Shown here one piece after another: positions 32,791 to 40,755 of a stretch of DNA of 64,000 nucleotides (position 1 is its first letter; the number at the start of each line of letters is the position of its first letter). Below the pieces are notes generated by a model that ran no database searches, had not been told where the DNA came from, and saw only the letters and a list, made by a program, of their open reading frames with translations. Origin of the DNA: Clostridium mediterraneense (lineage in GTDB: Bacteria > Bacillota > Clostridia > Clostridiales > Clostridiaceae); NCBI RefSeq assembly GCF_900091705.1, contig NZ_LT594784.1:62001-126000 (forward strand), given 5' to 3'. The translations under genes and the position numbers were made by a program.

Positions 32791-33723
32791 GTGATTTTTA
32801 TTTTATTAAAACTTGGTGATAAAGGTCAAAATGTTATGTATTTACAATATGGACTTCATATCTTAACTTTTAGCTCAAATGGATTTGATGGTATCTTTGG
32901 AATGAGAACTCTTATAGCAGTTAAAAGCTTTCAATCTAAAGCTAATATAGCTGTTGATGGTATAGTTGGGGATAATACTTGGTCTAAGCTTACTAGTGAA
33001 ATTAAATCAATTCAAACAAAGCTAAATAATAAAGGATTTAATGTAGGTACTGTTGATGGAATTGCAGGTCCTAAAACTTATAATGCAGTTATTGCATTTC
33101 AAAAAGCTAATAATTTAGCTGCTGATGGAATGGTTGGCCCTGCAACAAATGCTGCTTTATCTAAAGATTCTGAAACTAATCCAACACCTGATCCAAATAG
33201 AAATATAAAAAAAGTATTTATTGACCCAGGTCATGGTGGAACAGACCCAGGAGCTTTAGGTAATGGTCTTAGAGAATCTGATATTACACTTGCTATTTCA
33301 AAGAAGCTTGGTGATATTTTAAGTGCTAATGGAATTGAAGTTAGATATAGCAGAACTACTGATGTATTTATTTCACTTTCAGAAAGACCTAGACAAGCTA
33401 ATGCTTGGGGAGCAGATATTTTTGTATCTATCCATTGTAACTCTGCTTCTGCAAGTGCTACTGGAACAGAATGCTTCACTTATCCAACTGCTAGCTCTGT
33501 AGCTAAAACATTATCTAAAAATGTAGCAAGCTCTGTAGCTTCTAAGCTTTCACTTACTAATAGAGGTCATAAAGAAGCTAACTTTGCAGTATTAAGAATA
33601 TCTAGTATGCCAGCAATACTTGTTGAAACAGCATTTATAACTAATGCTTCTGATGCTGATAAGCTTAAAAATAGACAAAATGATTTTGCAAATGCAATAG
33701 CAAGTCAAATTCTAGCTTTATAA
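32791..33723 (+). CDS. N-acetylmuramoyl-L-alanine amidase with two peptidoglycan-binding domains
   Basis: A 310-aa leaderless enzyme. Two PG_binding_1 repeats (about 8-68 'DGIFGMRTLIAVKSFQ', 'DGIVGDNTW'; and 72-132 'DGIAGPKTYNAVIAFQ', 'DGMVGPATN') precede an Amidase_3 domain (about 143-310). The zinc ligands are visible: 'DPGHGGTDPGA', Glu in 'GLRESDI', 'SIHCNSA' and 'VETAFITN' with the catalytic Glu. The GTG start at 32791 overlaps the RBS 'ataaggag'; codon 4 is ATT (32800) at normal distance, so AUU initiation is possible. Without a leader it needs lysis or a holin such as UviB for release; it resembles phage or bacteriocin-associated endolysins. Confidence 0.88.
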   Translation: MIFILLKLGDKGQNVMYLQYGLHILTFSSNGFDGIFGMRTLIAVKSFQSKANIAVDGIVGDNTWSKLTSEIKSIQTKLNNKGFNVGTVDGIAGPKTYNAVIAFQKANNLAADGMVGPATNAALSKDSETNPTPDPNRNIKKVFIDPGHGGTDPGALGNGLRESDITLAISKKLGDILSANGIEVRYSRTTDVFISLSERPRQANAWGADIFVSIHCNSASASATGTECFTYPTASSVAKTLSKNVASSVASKLSLTNRGHKEANFAVLRISSMPAILVETAFITNASDADKLKNRQNDFANAIASQILAL

Positions 33724-33756
33724 TTTTAGAAAATAATCTTATTTAAATAATAATTT

Positions 33757-33798
33757 AGATATAGGTTTGTAGTCTATTTGACTATCTAACCTATATCT
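33757..33798 (+). terminator. intrinsic terminator after the amidase
   Basis: AGATATAGGTT ... AACCTATATCT followed by T6; 11-bp perfect outer stem. Confidence 0.85.
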
Positions 33799-33893
33799 TT
33801 TTTATATTAAATAAGTTTTAAGTTTATATAAACAAAATTATTTTAGCTAATAAATTCTTAAATTTAGTTTCTTATTTTAGAAGTCAATCATAT

Positions 33894-33921
33894 AGTAAGT
33901 AGTAAGTAATAAGTAGTAAGT
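33894..33921 (+). repeat. four tandem copies of a 7-bp repeat
   Basis: AGTAAGT, AGTAAGT, AATAAGT, AGTAAGT directly upstream of the GPP34 gene RBS. A short tandem repeat in a promoter or leader could vary in copy number. Confidence 0.75.
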
Positions 33922-33946
33922 AAATATTAATAGGGGGAATTTAACT

Positions 33947-34648
33947 ATGAAATTTACAGATCTTAAATTATCTATTGCAGAGGAATTTGTTATTTTAAAT
34001 CTTCTTGGAAAAGAGATGTTTAAATCTAAGAAATTAAAAATAGGTAATACTAAGATTTATTCAATTACAGCTATATTTATTTATCTTCTTTTAGAAGATA
34101 AAATATCACTTAATGAAAAACAACAACTTATTATAAATGATTTAAATCCAACAGGAGTTAAATATATTGATATTATTCTAAAAACTATTAATTCTTCAAA
34201 AAAAGCAAAGAAAATAGATGAATGGATAGAATATTTTTATGTTCACTTAAAACTTTGTAATGATATTTATAACACAATTGTTGAAGATATTCTTAATAAA
34301 AATATTTTAGAACTTAAAAATAAAGATGGATTTTTAACTTCTTCTAAAAAGGATTTTAAAGATATTTATAATATCGGCGATTGTATTATTCAAAAAATAA
34401 GGGCAGAATTATTAGAAGATGGAGAAATTGATGATAATACTATATATCTAACCCTTATTTTAGATGCTAATAAAATGCTTACATCTTATTTTTCAGAATA
34501 TGAATATAAGATATTAAAAGAAAATTTAGAAAAACTGTATGAAAGTAAGGAAGCTAAAAATTTTAAGCTAATAAAAAAAACAATTTCTAGTATTGAAATG
34601 TACTCTACCCTAAATTTATTTTCAGATATAATTTCAGGATTGGTATAA
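33947..34648 (+). CDS. GPP34 (GOLPH3-like) family protein
   Basis: A 233-aa soluble, mostly helical protein. The pattern 'LSIAEEFVILNLL' at the start, 'SITAIFIYLLLEDKISLNE' and the late 'IYLTLILDANKMLTSYFSEYE' follows bacterial GPP34-domain proteins, relatives of the Golgi phosphoinositide-binding GOLPH3. In bacteria the role is unknown; membrane or phospholipid association is assumed. RBS 'aggggga' precedes the ATG. It is followed after 3 bases by a MerR-like gene, so the two form an operon. Confidence 0.68.
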   Translation: MKFTDLKLSIAEEFVILNLLGKEMFKSKKLKIGNTKIYSITAIFIYLLLEDKISLNEKQQLIINDLNPTGVKYIDIILKTINSSKKAKKIDEWIEYFYVHLKLCNDIYNTIVEDILNKNILELKNKDGFLTSSKKDFKDIYNIGDCIIQKIRAELLEDGEIDDNTIYLTLILDANKMLTSYFSEYEYKILKENLEKLYESKEAKNFKLIKKTISSIEMYSTLNLFSDIISGLV

Positions 34649-34651
34649 AAA

Positions 34652-34912
34652 ATGTCTAGACCAAGAAGTATAGATAAAATTAAAAACTCTGAATTTATTA
34701 CAATCAGTGAACTTGTTCAATTATCTGGAATGAGGTATAGTACATTAAAATATTATACTGAAGAAGGCTTATTACCCTTTAAACAAATAGATAAAGGACT
34801 TGTTAGAAGATATAATCAAAAAGATACACTTAATCGTCTTAATGAGATAAACTTACTAAAATCAAATGGTTTAACAATACAGGAAATCAAACAAAAATTA
34901 TTAAACAAATGA
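34652..34912 (+). CDS. MerR-type small DNA-binding protein
   Basis: An 86-aa protein consisting almost only of a MerR winged helix-turn-helix: 'ITISELVQLSGMRYSTLKYYTEEGLLPFKQIDKG' region (about 17-50), 'RRYNQKDTLNRLNEINLLKS' and 'GLTIQEIKQKLL'. The long dimerisation helix and effector domain of full MerR proteins are missing, as in small excisionase-like or plasmid regulators. It starts 3 bases after the GPP34 stop. Confidence 0.75.
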   Translation: MSRPRSIDKIKNSEFITISELVQLSGMRYSTLKYYTEEGLLPFKQIDKGLVRRYNQKDTLNRLNEINLLKSNGLTIQEIKQKLLNK

Positions 34913-34919
34913 TAATAAG

Positions 34920-34971
34920 AAAGGGACTACCTCAAAGTAGAATAAAATTTCTCTTTGAAAGTAATCCCTTT
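34920..34971 (+). terminator. intrinsic terminator after the MerR-like gene
   Basis: AAAGGGACTACCTCAAAG and a complementary arm CTTTGAAAGTAATCCCTTT with one unpaired region, followed by T residues. Confidence 0.75.
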
Positions 34972-35053
34972 TTATTAATTAATATTCTTTTTTTATTTCC
35001 TAATAAAACTTAATATAAATCTTATTTTATTTAAGATTATATTTTATATATTT

Positions 35054-35740
35054 TTAGTTACAAGATACATAGTGTTCATATACATATCCTGTTGATCCAT
35101 CTTGAAGTCTAACATAATAATAGTTATTACTTTGACCTAAGATTGTTACAGCAGTTCCTCCATCTAAATCATATCCTGATGATTGAGATGATGGTGATGA
35201 ATGTAATACTGCATGATAACGTCCTGTACCAAGAGTTTTTATAACTCCAGTTTGATAATTAGAAGAATTATCATTATTATTACTATTATTTTGAGTATTT
35301 GTAGTTTGTTCACTTTGAGTACTTGCAGTATGTTCTGACTTTGTTGCTGCTGGTTTATTAGTTGTATCTGAGCTTACTTGAGATTTTGCAGTTTCACTAG
35401 GTGTAGCTGGTTTTGCTTTAGGTTCCACTGCTTTACTAGTATCTGCCGGTTTAGAGTCAGTATGTATTTCTTTATTATCTATAGCAGCTTTATTATCTGC
35501 TTGTATTGCTTGTGCTACTGGTTTAGCTTGTACTGGACTTACATTTGTTGTTTGTGGTGAACTTGATAACGCAGCAAATTCAAGTATAGTCCATATTCCA
35601 AATATTATAGTTATAATTATTTTTGCTAATTTAGATAATTTTGTTTTCTTTATAACTAACCATATCCCTACTGGTGGAATAATAATTAACATTAAAATTA
35701 TAAACCATGTTTTTTCATAAAACTTTTTATCACTTGTCAT
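35054..35740 (-). CDS. membrane protein with an extracellular SH3 domain
   Basis: A 228-aa protein, start ATG 35740 ('ggagg' 8 bases upstream), not the in-frame start at 35758. Two hydrophobic segments (about 10-32 and 40-62), with 'PPVGIWLVIKKTKLSK' between them, form a hairpin; then a low-complexity Thr/Ser/Lys/Ala/Gln linker (about 65-165) and a C-terminal SH3_3 domain (about 168-228, ending DGSTGYVYEHYVSCN). The first half is a common clostridial module fused to secreted domains. It is likely membrane-held and reaching into the wall. Not part of the leader-sharing SH3 family. Confidence 0.78.
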   Translation of the reverse strand: MTSDKKFYEKTWFIILMLIIIPPVGIWLVIKKTKLSKLAKIIITIIFGIWTILEFAALSSSPQTTNVSPVQAKPVAQAIQADNKAAIDNKEIHTDSKPADTSKAVEPKAKPATPSETAKSQVSSDTTNKPAATKSEHTASTQSEQTTNTQNNSNNNDNSSNYQTGVIKTLGTGRYHAVLHSSPSSQSSGYDLDGGTAVTILGQSNNYYYVRLQDGSTGYVYEHYVSCN

Positions 35741-36096
35741 TAGATTTTCCTCCAACATTTCTTATGTTTAAAATTCCTATATTGGAAATACCTTTAAACT
35801 TTATCACATAAAAAATTACAAATCCAAGGCAATTGATTTATAAAATGTAAAAAAATAATAAAAAATTTTAATGAAGATAAAATATAGTATATAAAAAAAT
35901 ATAAATATTCTATATTATGAATAAATTTATAATAAATTGTTAAAAATTCTAAAATATTATATTGTAAAAATAATTAAATAAAAACCCTAAATTTCATCTT
36001 ATAAGCTATATAAAAATAATATATACTTAAATAAGTTATAACTAAATATCTAGCCTATTTTTTATATTATGTTTAATTTACTTTTATATAAAAGAA

Positions 36097-36131
36097 AAAA
36101 AGTATAACTTAAATAAATAGTTATACTTTTT
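36097..36131 (-). terminator. terminator after the 36144 gene
   Basis: AAAAAGTATAACT ... AGTTATACTTTTT, 13-bp perfect stem with T run on the minus strand. Confidence 0.85.
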
Positions 36132-36143
36132 ATTTTATATGTA

Positions 36144-36587
36144 TTAAGCTTTTATATTTTCAAAATTTAATTCAGTGATTATATCTGCAAATTTATCATT
36201 AAATTCTTGATCAGTATATATTCCACTAACTTCATTGCACTCTAGATTTAAAACCCAGTAGTATAATTTGTTTTCTTCTAATTTAACAGTTATTCCATCT
36301 TTATAAGTATAGTCTAAAAAGTCTTTACTTGGATTTTGTTTTAAGTACATTGTAGAATCCTTAATTGCAAATTCTTTAATTGTTGGTGGTACTATGCATT
36401 CTTTATTTGTATTTAGTGAAATTAACTTATTTGAAGATTTATTAAATTGTAGATTACTATTAACTTTTAGGATAAGTCCCTTATTTTCTATTTGATTTAG
36501 ATTGTATTGTTTTTTATAAAGATATGTACCTCCACAAATTCCCCCCAAAATTATAAGTGAAGTAAGTATCTTAATAAATCTTTTCAT
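36144..36587 (-). CDS. small secreted or anchored protein of unknown function
   Basis: A 147-aa protein with an N-terminal hydrophobic segment (about 6-24) and a soluble remainder containing two Cys (C64 region 'NKECIVPP' and 'NLECNEVSG'). No family recognised. RBS 'gggggaaatc' precedes the ATG. It is transcribed away from the iteron region. Confidence 0.6.
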   Translation of the reverse strand: MKRFIKILTSLIILGGICGGTYLYKKQYNLNQIENKGLILKVNSNLQFNKSSNKLISLNTNKECIVPPTIKEFAIKDSTMYLKQNPSKDFLDYTYKDGITVKLEENKLYYWVLNLECNEVSGIYTDQEFNDKFADIITELNFENIKA

Positions 36588-37093
36588 TATGATTTCCCCC
36601 GTAGCTTGTCTTAGTAGTAAATTATTAAATTATATTTAACCATTATATAGTACCATATTTAAAATAATAGAGCAGTTATTTTTATTAGTTTGTATAGTAG
36701 AGATTAGATTATTATATAAGCTCAATTATTTTTTACTAAAATAACAATTGTATTTTAAATTATATGGAAAATGAATATATGTTATAATAATTAGTGGCGT
36801 TACAATATATAGATAATAAGTAAAATTATAGAGAATATTATTAATATAAGTTTTAATATAGATAAAAATATAGTTTATAAATAAGAATAATATTAAAAAA
36901 TAAGTTTTCTTGAAATATTATATTATTTTTTAGATTAGAAAATTTGATATTTTTATAGAGAATTATACTTAAAATTAGTCGTAGTATATAACTATAGTAT
37001 ATATATAGTATATATACATAGGTAGTATGTTGTTGTATAGTGTAGTACACTTTTGGCGATTGAGTCATTTCAAGGATTATAAAGATTTTTTTT
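36588..37093. other. AT-rich region upstream of the iterons
   Basis: About 500 bases of extreme A/T with short alternating blocks (tatagtatatatatagtatatatac around 36990-37020, split here as TATAGTATA units). It has the appearance of a duplex-unwinding region of a plasmid origin next to the iterons. No gene with an RBS is seen. Confidence 0.5.
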
Positions 37094-37249
37094 GCGAAAA
37101 GTAACAATAGAATTTGTGAAAAGTAACAATAGAATTTGCGAAAAGTAGCAATTGATTTTTGTCGAAAGTAACAATAGAATTTGCGAAAAGTAGCAATTAG
37201 TTTTGCGAAAAGTAACAATTGATTTTTGTTGAAAGTAACAATAGAAAAT
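37094..37249 (+). repeat. seven tandem 22-23-bp iterons
   Basis: Units start at 37094, 37116, 37138, 37161, 37183, 37205 and 37228. Consensus GYGAAAAGTARCAATWGA plus a TTT run; the last two-thirds of each unit vary at the A/G of GTARCAA and the T/A of CAATWGA. The 22-23-base period is two helical turns, as in origins bound by Rep_3-type initiators, and the array ends 40 bases before a rep gene. Confidence 0.9.
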
Positions 37250-37257
37250 GTTATAAT
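37229..37257 (+). promoter_or_regulatory. rep promoter overlapping the last iteron
   Basis: TTGAAA (37229-37234), 17 bases, TATAAT (37252-37257). The -35 box lies inside iteron 7, so initiator bound there would repress its own gene. Confidence 0.8.
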
Positions 37258-37289
37258 TTTGATAAAGTAGATGGATTTAGGGGAGAAAA

Positions 37290-38996
37290 ATGATTGAAAA
37301 TTTAAATAATGAAGAAAATGAAGAAAAAGAAATTAAAACTAAAGATAGAACTTTAAAAGAAAAAAGTTTTGTCATGGATATAAATATAATTGAAGCTCCA
37401 CTTTTTAGTTTTAATAATAGAAAGTCAGTAACAACAGTTGAAAGTTTGTCAAAAACTAAAGGAATAAGTAAAGAACTTGCTTACATATTAAACAAAGTAC
37501 CTGAAGGAGCTAGACAAAGCCAAGTTGAATTTAGATCCTGGGTTGATAGTAAAGGAATGGAGAGAGAAATACTTGCAATGTCTATGTTTAATCTGCCAGA
37601 TTCATTTGCTATGGATGTTTTTTATGCAGCAATAGGACTATATGTAAAGAAACACTCACCTATAACTTTTAATAATGAGGACGGAATTTATAATTTAACA
37701 TCAAATCAAGTTGAGTTCACTATATATGAGATGTGTGAATACATGGGTTTATCAGTTGGAGGAAAAAGTTATCAAAGAATAAAAGATGCTTTAAGAGAGC
37801 TTAATGCTGTTGATTATTATAGTCTTGCAAAAGGTGTTTTTTATAATAAAAAGAAAGAAAAATATGAAACATCAAGAGAAGAAAGTATTTCTTTAATAGA
37901 TCACTATAGCTTTATAGGTAGAGAAAATAGAAGTAAAGATGATAGATGTACAATAACTCTTGGGAATTTAGTTATAGAAAATTTAAAATATAGTTTTATA
38001 AGATTTTTAAGTAATAATACTTATTTTCAGTTAAAGACAGGCCTTACAAGAAGATTGTATAGTTATATAGAAGGAAATAAGTATAATAAAAAATACATAA
38101 AAAGAAGTTATAATACATTAAAACATAAGATACCTGTAGATTATAAATATCCATCAATTTTAAAGAGAAGAATAAATACTCCACTAGAAAACTTGATAAA
38201 AGTAGGAATGATAAAAGATTATTTCTATGGTGATGAAATTCTTATAAATGGAGTTAAGGAAGATTGTATTTACATAATTTTTGAAGGTACTAAAAAGCAA
38301 CTTATTGATTCTTTAACTGTTAAGCAAGTAGATTTAAAAGAAGAAAAGAAAACAGAGCTTAAAATTGACTATAAAATGGAGTTTCCAACTGATATAGAAA
38401 AAGAGCTTAAAGAATTTAAGATAAGTGAAAATAAGATATTTGAAATTATAAATAAATATGATAGATGGAAAATTGCTGAATATATTTTATGGCTTAAAGA
38501 TGGGATTAAAAAAGGTAAAGTTAAAGATCCAGCTGGTTTATTTGTTTTTGCAATAACAGCAGGAATGGTTGATGTAGCTTCTACAAATCCTGAAATAATA
38601 GAATTTGTTCAAAAGTACAGAAAAGAAGTTGAAGGTAAAAAAGAAGTTGATGAAGCTCTTATTAAAAAGGAATATCATAAATATATTGAAAAAGAGCTTA
38701 AATTATTTGAAAAAGAAGATGAATTTGCATTCTATGCTTCAAGAGATACTGTTCTAAAAGATATAGAAAATAGTCAAAAGAAAAAGATTAAAGCTCAAAG
38801 ACAGCTATATAATATGGCTGAATCACAAACTGAAAAAGATAAGCTTTTAGCAGTTATAGAAAAGTGGGAAGAGTTCTCTGTTAAGAAGGAGAAATCAGAA
38901 ATATTTATAGAGCTATTTGTTAAGAAAGTCAAGCTTTATAGAGGGCTTAAAGACTTTAATGAGTTTAGAAATAGCTATATAGAAAAGAATAGTTAA
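37290..38996 (+). CDS. iteron-binding plasmid replication initiator
   Basis: A 568-aa protein of the clostridial replication initiator A / Rep_3-like type. The first winged helix is around 140-190 (SNQVEFTIYEMCEYMGLSVG, 'SYQRIKDALRELNAVDYYS'); the second follows 'RFLSNNTYFQLKTGLTRRLYSYIEG' (about 255-280). The C-terminal third (about 360-568) is Lys/Glu-rich and helical. The order of iterons, promoter and rep gene is that of an autonomous plasmid origin. This is the second replication initiator in the window, after RepA_N at 30930. No partition genes flank it. Confidence 0.82.
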   Translation: MIENLNNEENEEKEIKTKDRTLKEKSFVMDINIIEAPLFSFNNRKSVTTVESLSKTKGISKELAYILNKVPEGARQSQVEFRSWVDSKGMEREILAMSMFNLPDSFAMDVFYAAIGLYVKKHSPITFNNEDGIYNLTSNQVEFTIYEMCEYMGLSVGGKSYQRIKDALRELNAVDYYSLAKGVFYNKKKEKYETSREESISLIDHYSFIGRENRSKDDRCTITLGNLVIENLKYSFIRFLSNNTYFQLKTGLTRRLYSYIEGNKYNKKYIKRSYNTLKHKIPVDYKYPSILKRRINTPLENLIKVGMIKDYFYGDEILINGVKEDCIYIIFEGTKKQLIDSLTVKQVDLKEEKKTELKIDYKMEFPTDIEKELKEFKISENKIFEIINKYDRWKIAEYILWLKDGIKKGKVKDPAGLFVFAITAGMVDVASTNPEIIEFVQKYRKEVEGKKEVDEALIKKEYHKYIEKELKLFEKEDEFAFYASRDTVLKDIENSQKKKIKAQRQLYNMAESQTEKDKLLAVIEKWEEFSVKKEKSEIFIELFVKKVKLYRGLKDFNEFRNSYIEKNS

Positions 38997-39017
38997 GTTT
39001 ATTTTATATAAAAAATA

Positions 39018-39065
39018 AAAATACCTTATATAAGTAGAATATGAAATACTCTTATAAGGTATTTT
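39018..39065 (+). terminator. terminator after the rep gene
   Basis: AAAATACCTTATA ... TATAAGGTATTTT, 13-bp perfect stem with a 22-base loop. Confidence 0.75.
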
Positions 39066-39237
39066 ATATTCATATTTAAGAGAGAATAAATTAACGAAAT
39101 ATGGATTTACTATTATACTTGAATAGTTTTTGGTTGTTATAAGATTTGAATTATTTTATAATAAGATATGTGTTATTGATTTTATAAATATTGTATTTAG
39201 TATGATATGAATAAATACTATGTAAATAAATAAAAGG

Positions 39238-39294
39238 CACCCAAAGGTGGATGGCTTTATTTATTAGATATAAAATTGCCTTCAAAGGTGAAGG
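39238..39294 (+). ncRNA. tandem hairpins with identical loops (possible structured RNA)
   Basis: Hairpin 1 is CACCCA-AAGG-TGGATG (39238-39253), hairpin 2 is CCTTCA-AAGG-TGAAGG (39279-39294). Both have a 6-bp stem and the same AAGG loop, and their stems differ by paired changes. The units repeat at a 41-base interval. They lie 140 bases upstream of the DUF3800 gene, in a 430-base gap with no other gene. Confidence 0.5.
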
Positions 39295-39430
39295 GACATT
39301 TATATCTTCATATTATAGTATGCTCAAAACGTAGTAAAATATACGTTTTAATACAAGTGTTTTATGATTAAATAATATCCTATTTATAATATTTTGTCAA
39401 TAAATTTTAGACAATTAGGAGTGACAAAAA

Positions 39431-40189
39431 GTGAAAATTTTCTTTGATGAAAGTGGAAAAAAAGATAATCCACCAATGTTAATGGGAGCTGTATCAATAC
39501 CAAGTAGTGTATATGATATAGATAAAATTCAAGAGATTAATAAAAGGCTACAAAGCGGTGAGATTAATTTCCATTTTACTAAATATAATGGTAATAACTC
39601 TAGTAAAAGAGATATATTAGAACTTATTAATTCATTTAAAAACTTATTTATATCTATGAGGTTTAATGTATTATATTATGATAAATATGGGACTCAAGAA
39701 GATCGTTTTAAAAAAATGGTTTATTCAAAATTTCCAGAAAGATTATTTTATGGTCTTTTGAGAGGTAAAGCAGAGTTATTTAAAATTAATGTAGAAATTT
39801 TTATGGAAAATGCTACTGAATATAATGATTTTCCTAAATTATTTAAAGATCAACTAAATGTACAGGCAACGTATAGAAATGAAAATTATGAAGTAAAGGA
39901 ATGTAAATTAGTACCTAAGAATAATGAAATAGGAGTAGAATTTACTGATTTATTATTAGGAATTATTAGAATAATTATATCAACTCCCAAAAGTAGTAAT
40001 TCATATAGAGCGAAAGTTAGTTTAGTTAATAAAATAATATCTATACCAGAAGTATATAAATTTTTATCTAGTATTAAATATTTTGAATGGAATAATAAAG
40101 CCTCATTAAAAGAAGTAAATTTTAAAGATTATGTAGATTTTTATATAGCAAGAAATATTGTTGATATAGATACTTCTAATCTATATTAA
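39431..40189 (+). CDS. DUF3800 family protein
   Basis: A 252-aa protein starting at GTG 39431 ('aggagtgac' upstream). The N-terminal 'FFDESGKKD' and later 'EFTDLLLGII' acidic motifs are the signature of DUF3800, an RNase H-like family often found on plasmids, phages and defence islands; nuclease activity is presumed but not shown. Its position beside the rep gene and behind a tandem-hairpin element fits mobile-element cargo. Confidence 0.8.
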   Translation: MKIFFDESGKKDNPPMLMGAVSIPSSVYDIDKIQEINKRLQSGEINFHFTKYNGNNSSKRDILELINSFKNLFISMRFNVLYYDKYGTQEDRFKKMVYSKFPERLFYGLLRGKAELFKINVEIFMENATEYNDFPKLFKDQLNVQATYRNENYEVKECKLVPKNNEIGVEFTDLLLGIIRIIISTPKSSNSYRAKVSLVNKIISIPEVYKFLSSIKYFEWNNKASLKEVNFKDYVDFYIARNIVDIDTSNLY

Positions 40190-40214
40190 ATATAATAGAG
40201 TAAATCTAAAAATG

Positions 40215-40250
40215 AAGGGAGATTAAAATAATTAACTTTTAATCTCCTTT
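40215..40250. terminator. bidirectional terminator
   Basis: AAGGGAGATTAAAA, 8-base loop, TTTTAATCTCCTTT between converging genes. Confidence 0.85.
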
Positions 40251-40285
40251 TATTTTTAAATAAATATTAATTTTTATAAGCTGAT

Positions 40286-40537
40286 TTATCCTTGTAGACC
40301 TCTTGCTTGTCTATCCATGTCTTCAATAACAATATCATGAATTTCACCTAGTGAAGCACAATATTCTAATACTTCCCAAGGTTTATTAGTATGGAAATGA
40401 ATTTTTATTAATTCTTCATCACCAACAGCAAGTAAACAATCCCCTTCAAAGTTATTTGTGAAATAATCATTTATTGCATCTTCATTAAGATTTTCTCCTG
40501 CAATTAATAATTGTGTATCATATCTAAATTCAATCAT
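40286..40537 (-). CDS. stand-alone FakA/YloV C-terminal domain protein
   Basis: An 83-aa protein matching the end of fatty-acid kinase subunit FakA (DhaK-related): 'GDCLLAVGDEELIKIHFHTNKPWEVLEYCASLGEI' holds the GD--LV-VH-HT-x-P-x-VL motif. FakA is normally about 550 aa; here only the C-terminal domain exists, with its own RBS 'aaggaga' and ATG. Such single-domain versions are known in clostridia. A lipid or regulatory role is likely but unproven. Confidence 0.75.
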   Translation of the reverse strand: MIEFRYDTQLLIAGENLNEDAINDYFTNNFEGDCLLAVGDEELIKIHFHTNKPWEVLEYCASLGEIHDIVIEDMDRQARGLQG

Positions 40538-40755
40538 TTTAAATCTCCTTTGTTATTTTATTTTCGTTAGTATAACATACATTAAAATTTTCTTCAATTT
40601 CACTATAATGGCTTAAAAGAGAGTAAGAATAATTAATTGAGTATATTGGTAATAAAATAATAAAAAATTTTGTTTTTAAAATTTCATTAAAATAAATTTT
40701 GATTGTTAGAAATTTATGTTACAATTCAGTTATTATCTTACAGAGGAGAAAAGAA

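Noticed and set aside
25248..33723. Prophage as explanation for lysin, holin and amidase
   Set aside because: No integrase, terminase, portal, capsid or tail genes; sigma factors, UviB and rep genes fit a bacteriocin plasmid-type island better.
36853..37218. 121-codon minus-strand open frame over the iteron array
   Set aside because: Its repeated LLFAK/ATFRKFYCYF protein is only the translation of the tandem iterons; no RBS, and it crosses the origin.
37094..37249. Tandem repeats considered as a CRISPR array
   Set aside because: The units follow each other without spacers at 22-23 bp and lie before a rep gene; they are iterons.
39238..39294. Remnant CRISPR repeat-spacer units
   Set aside because: Only two units, stems not conserved in sequence, no cas genes; paired stem changes point to RNA structure instead.
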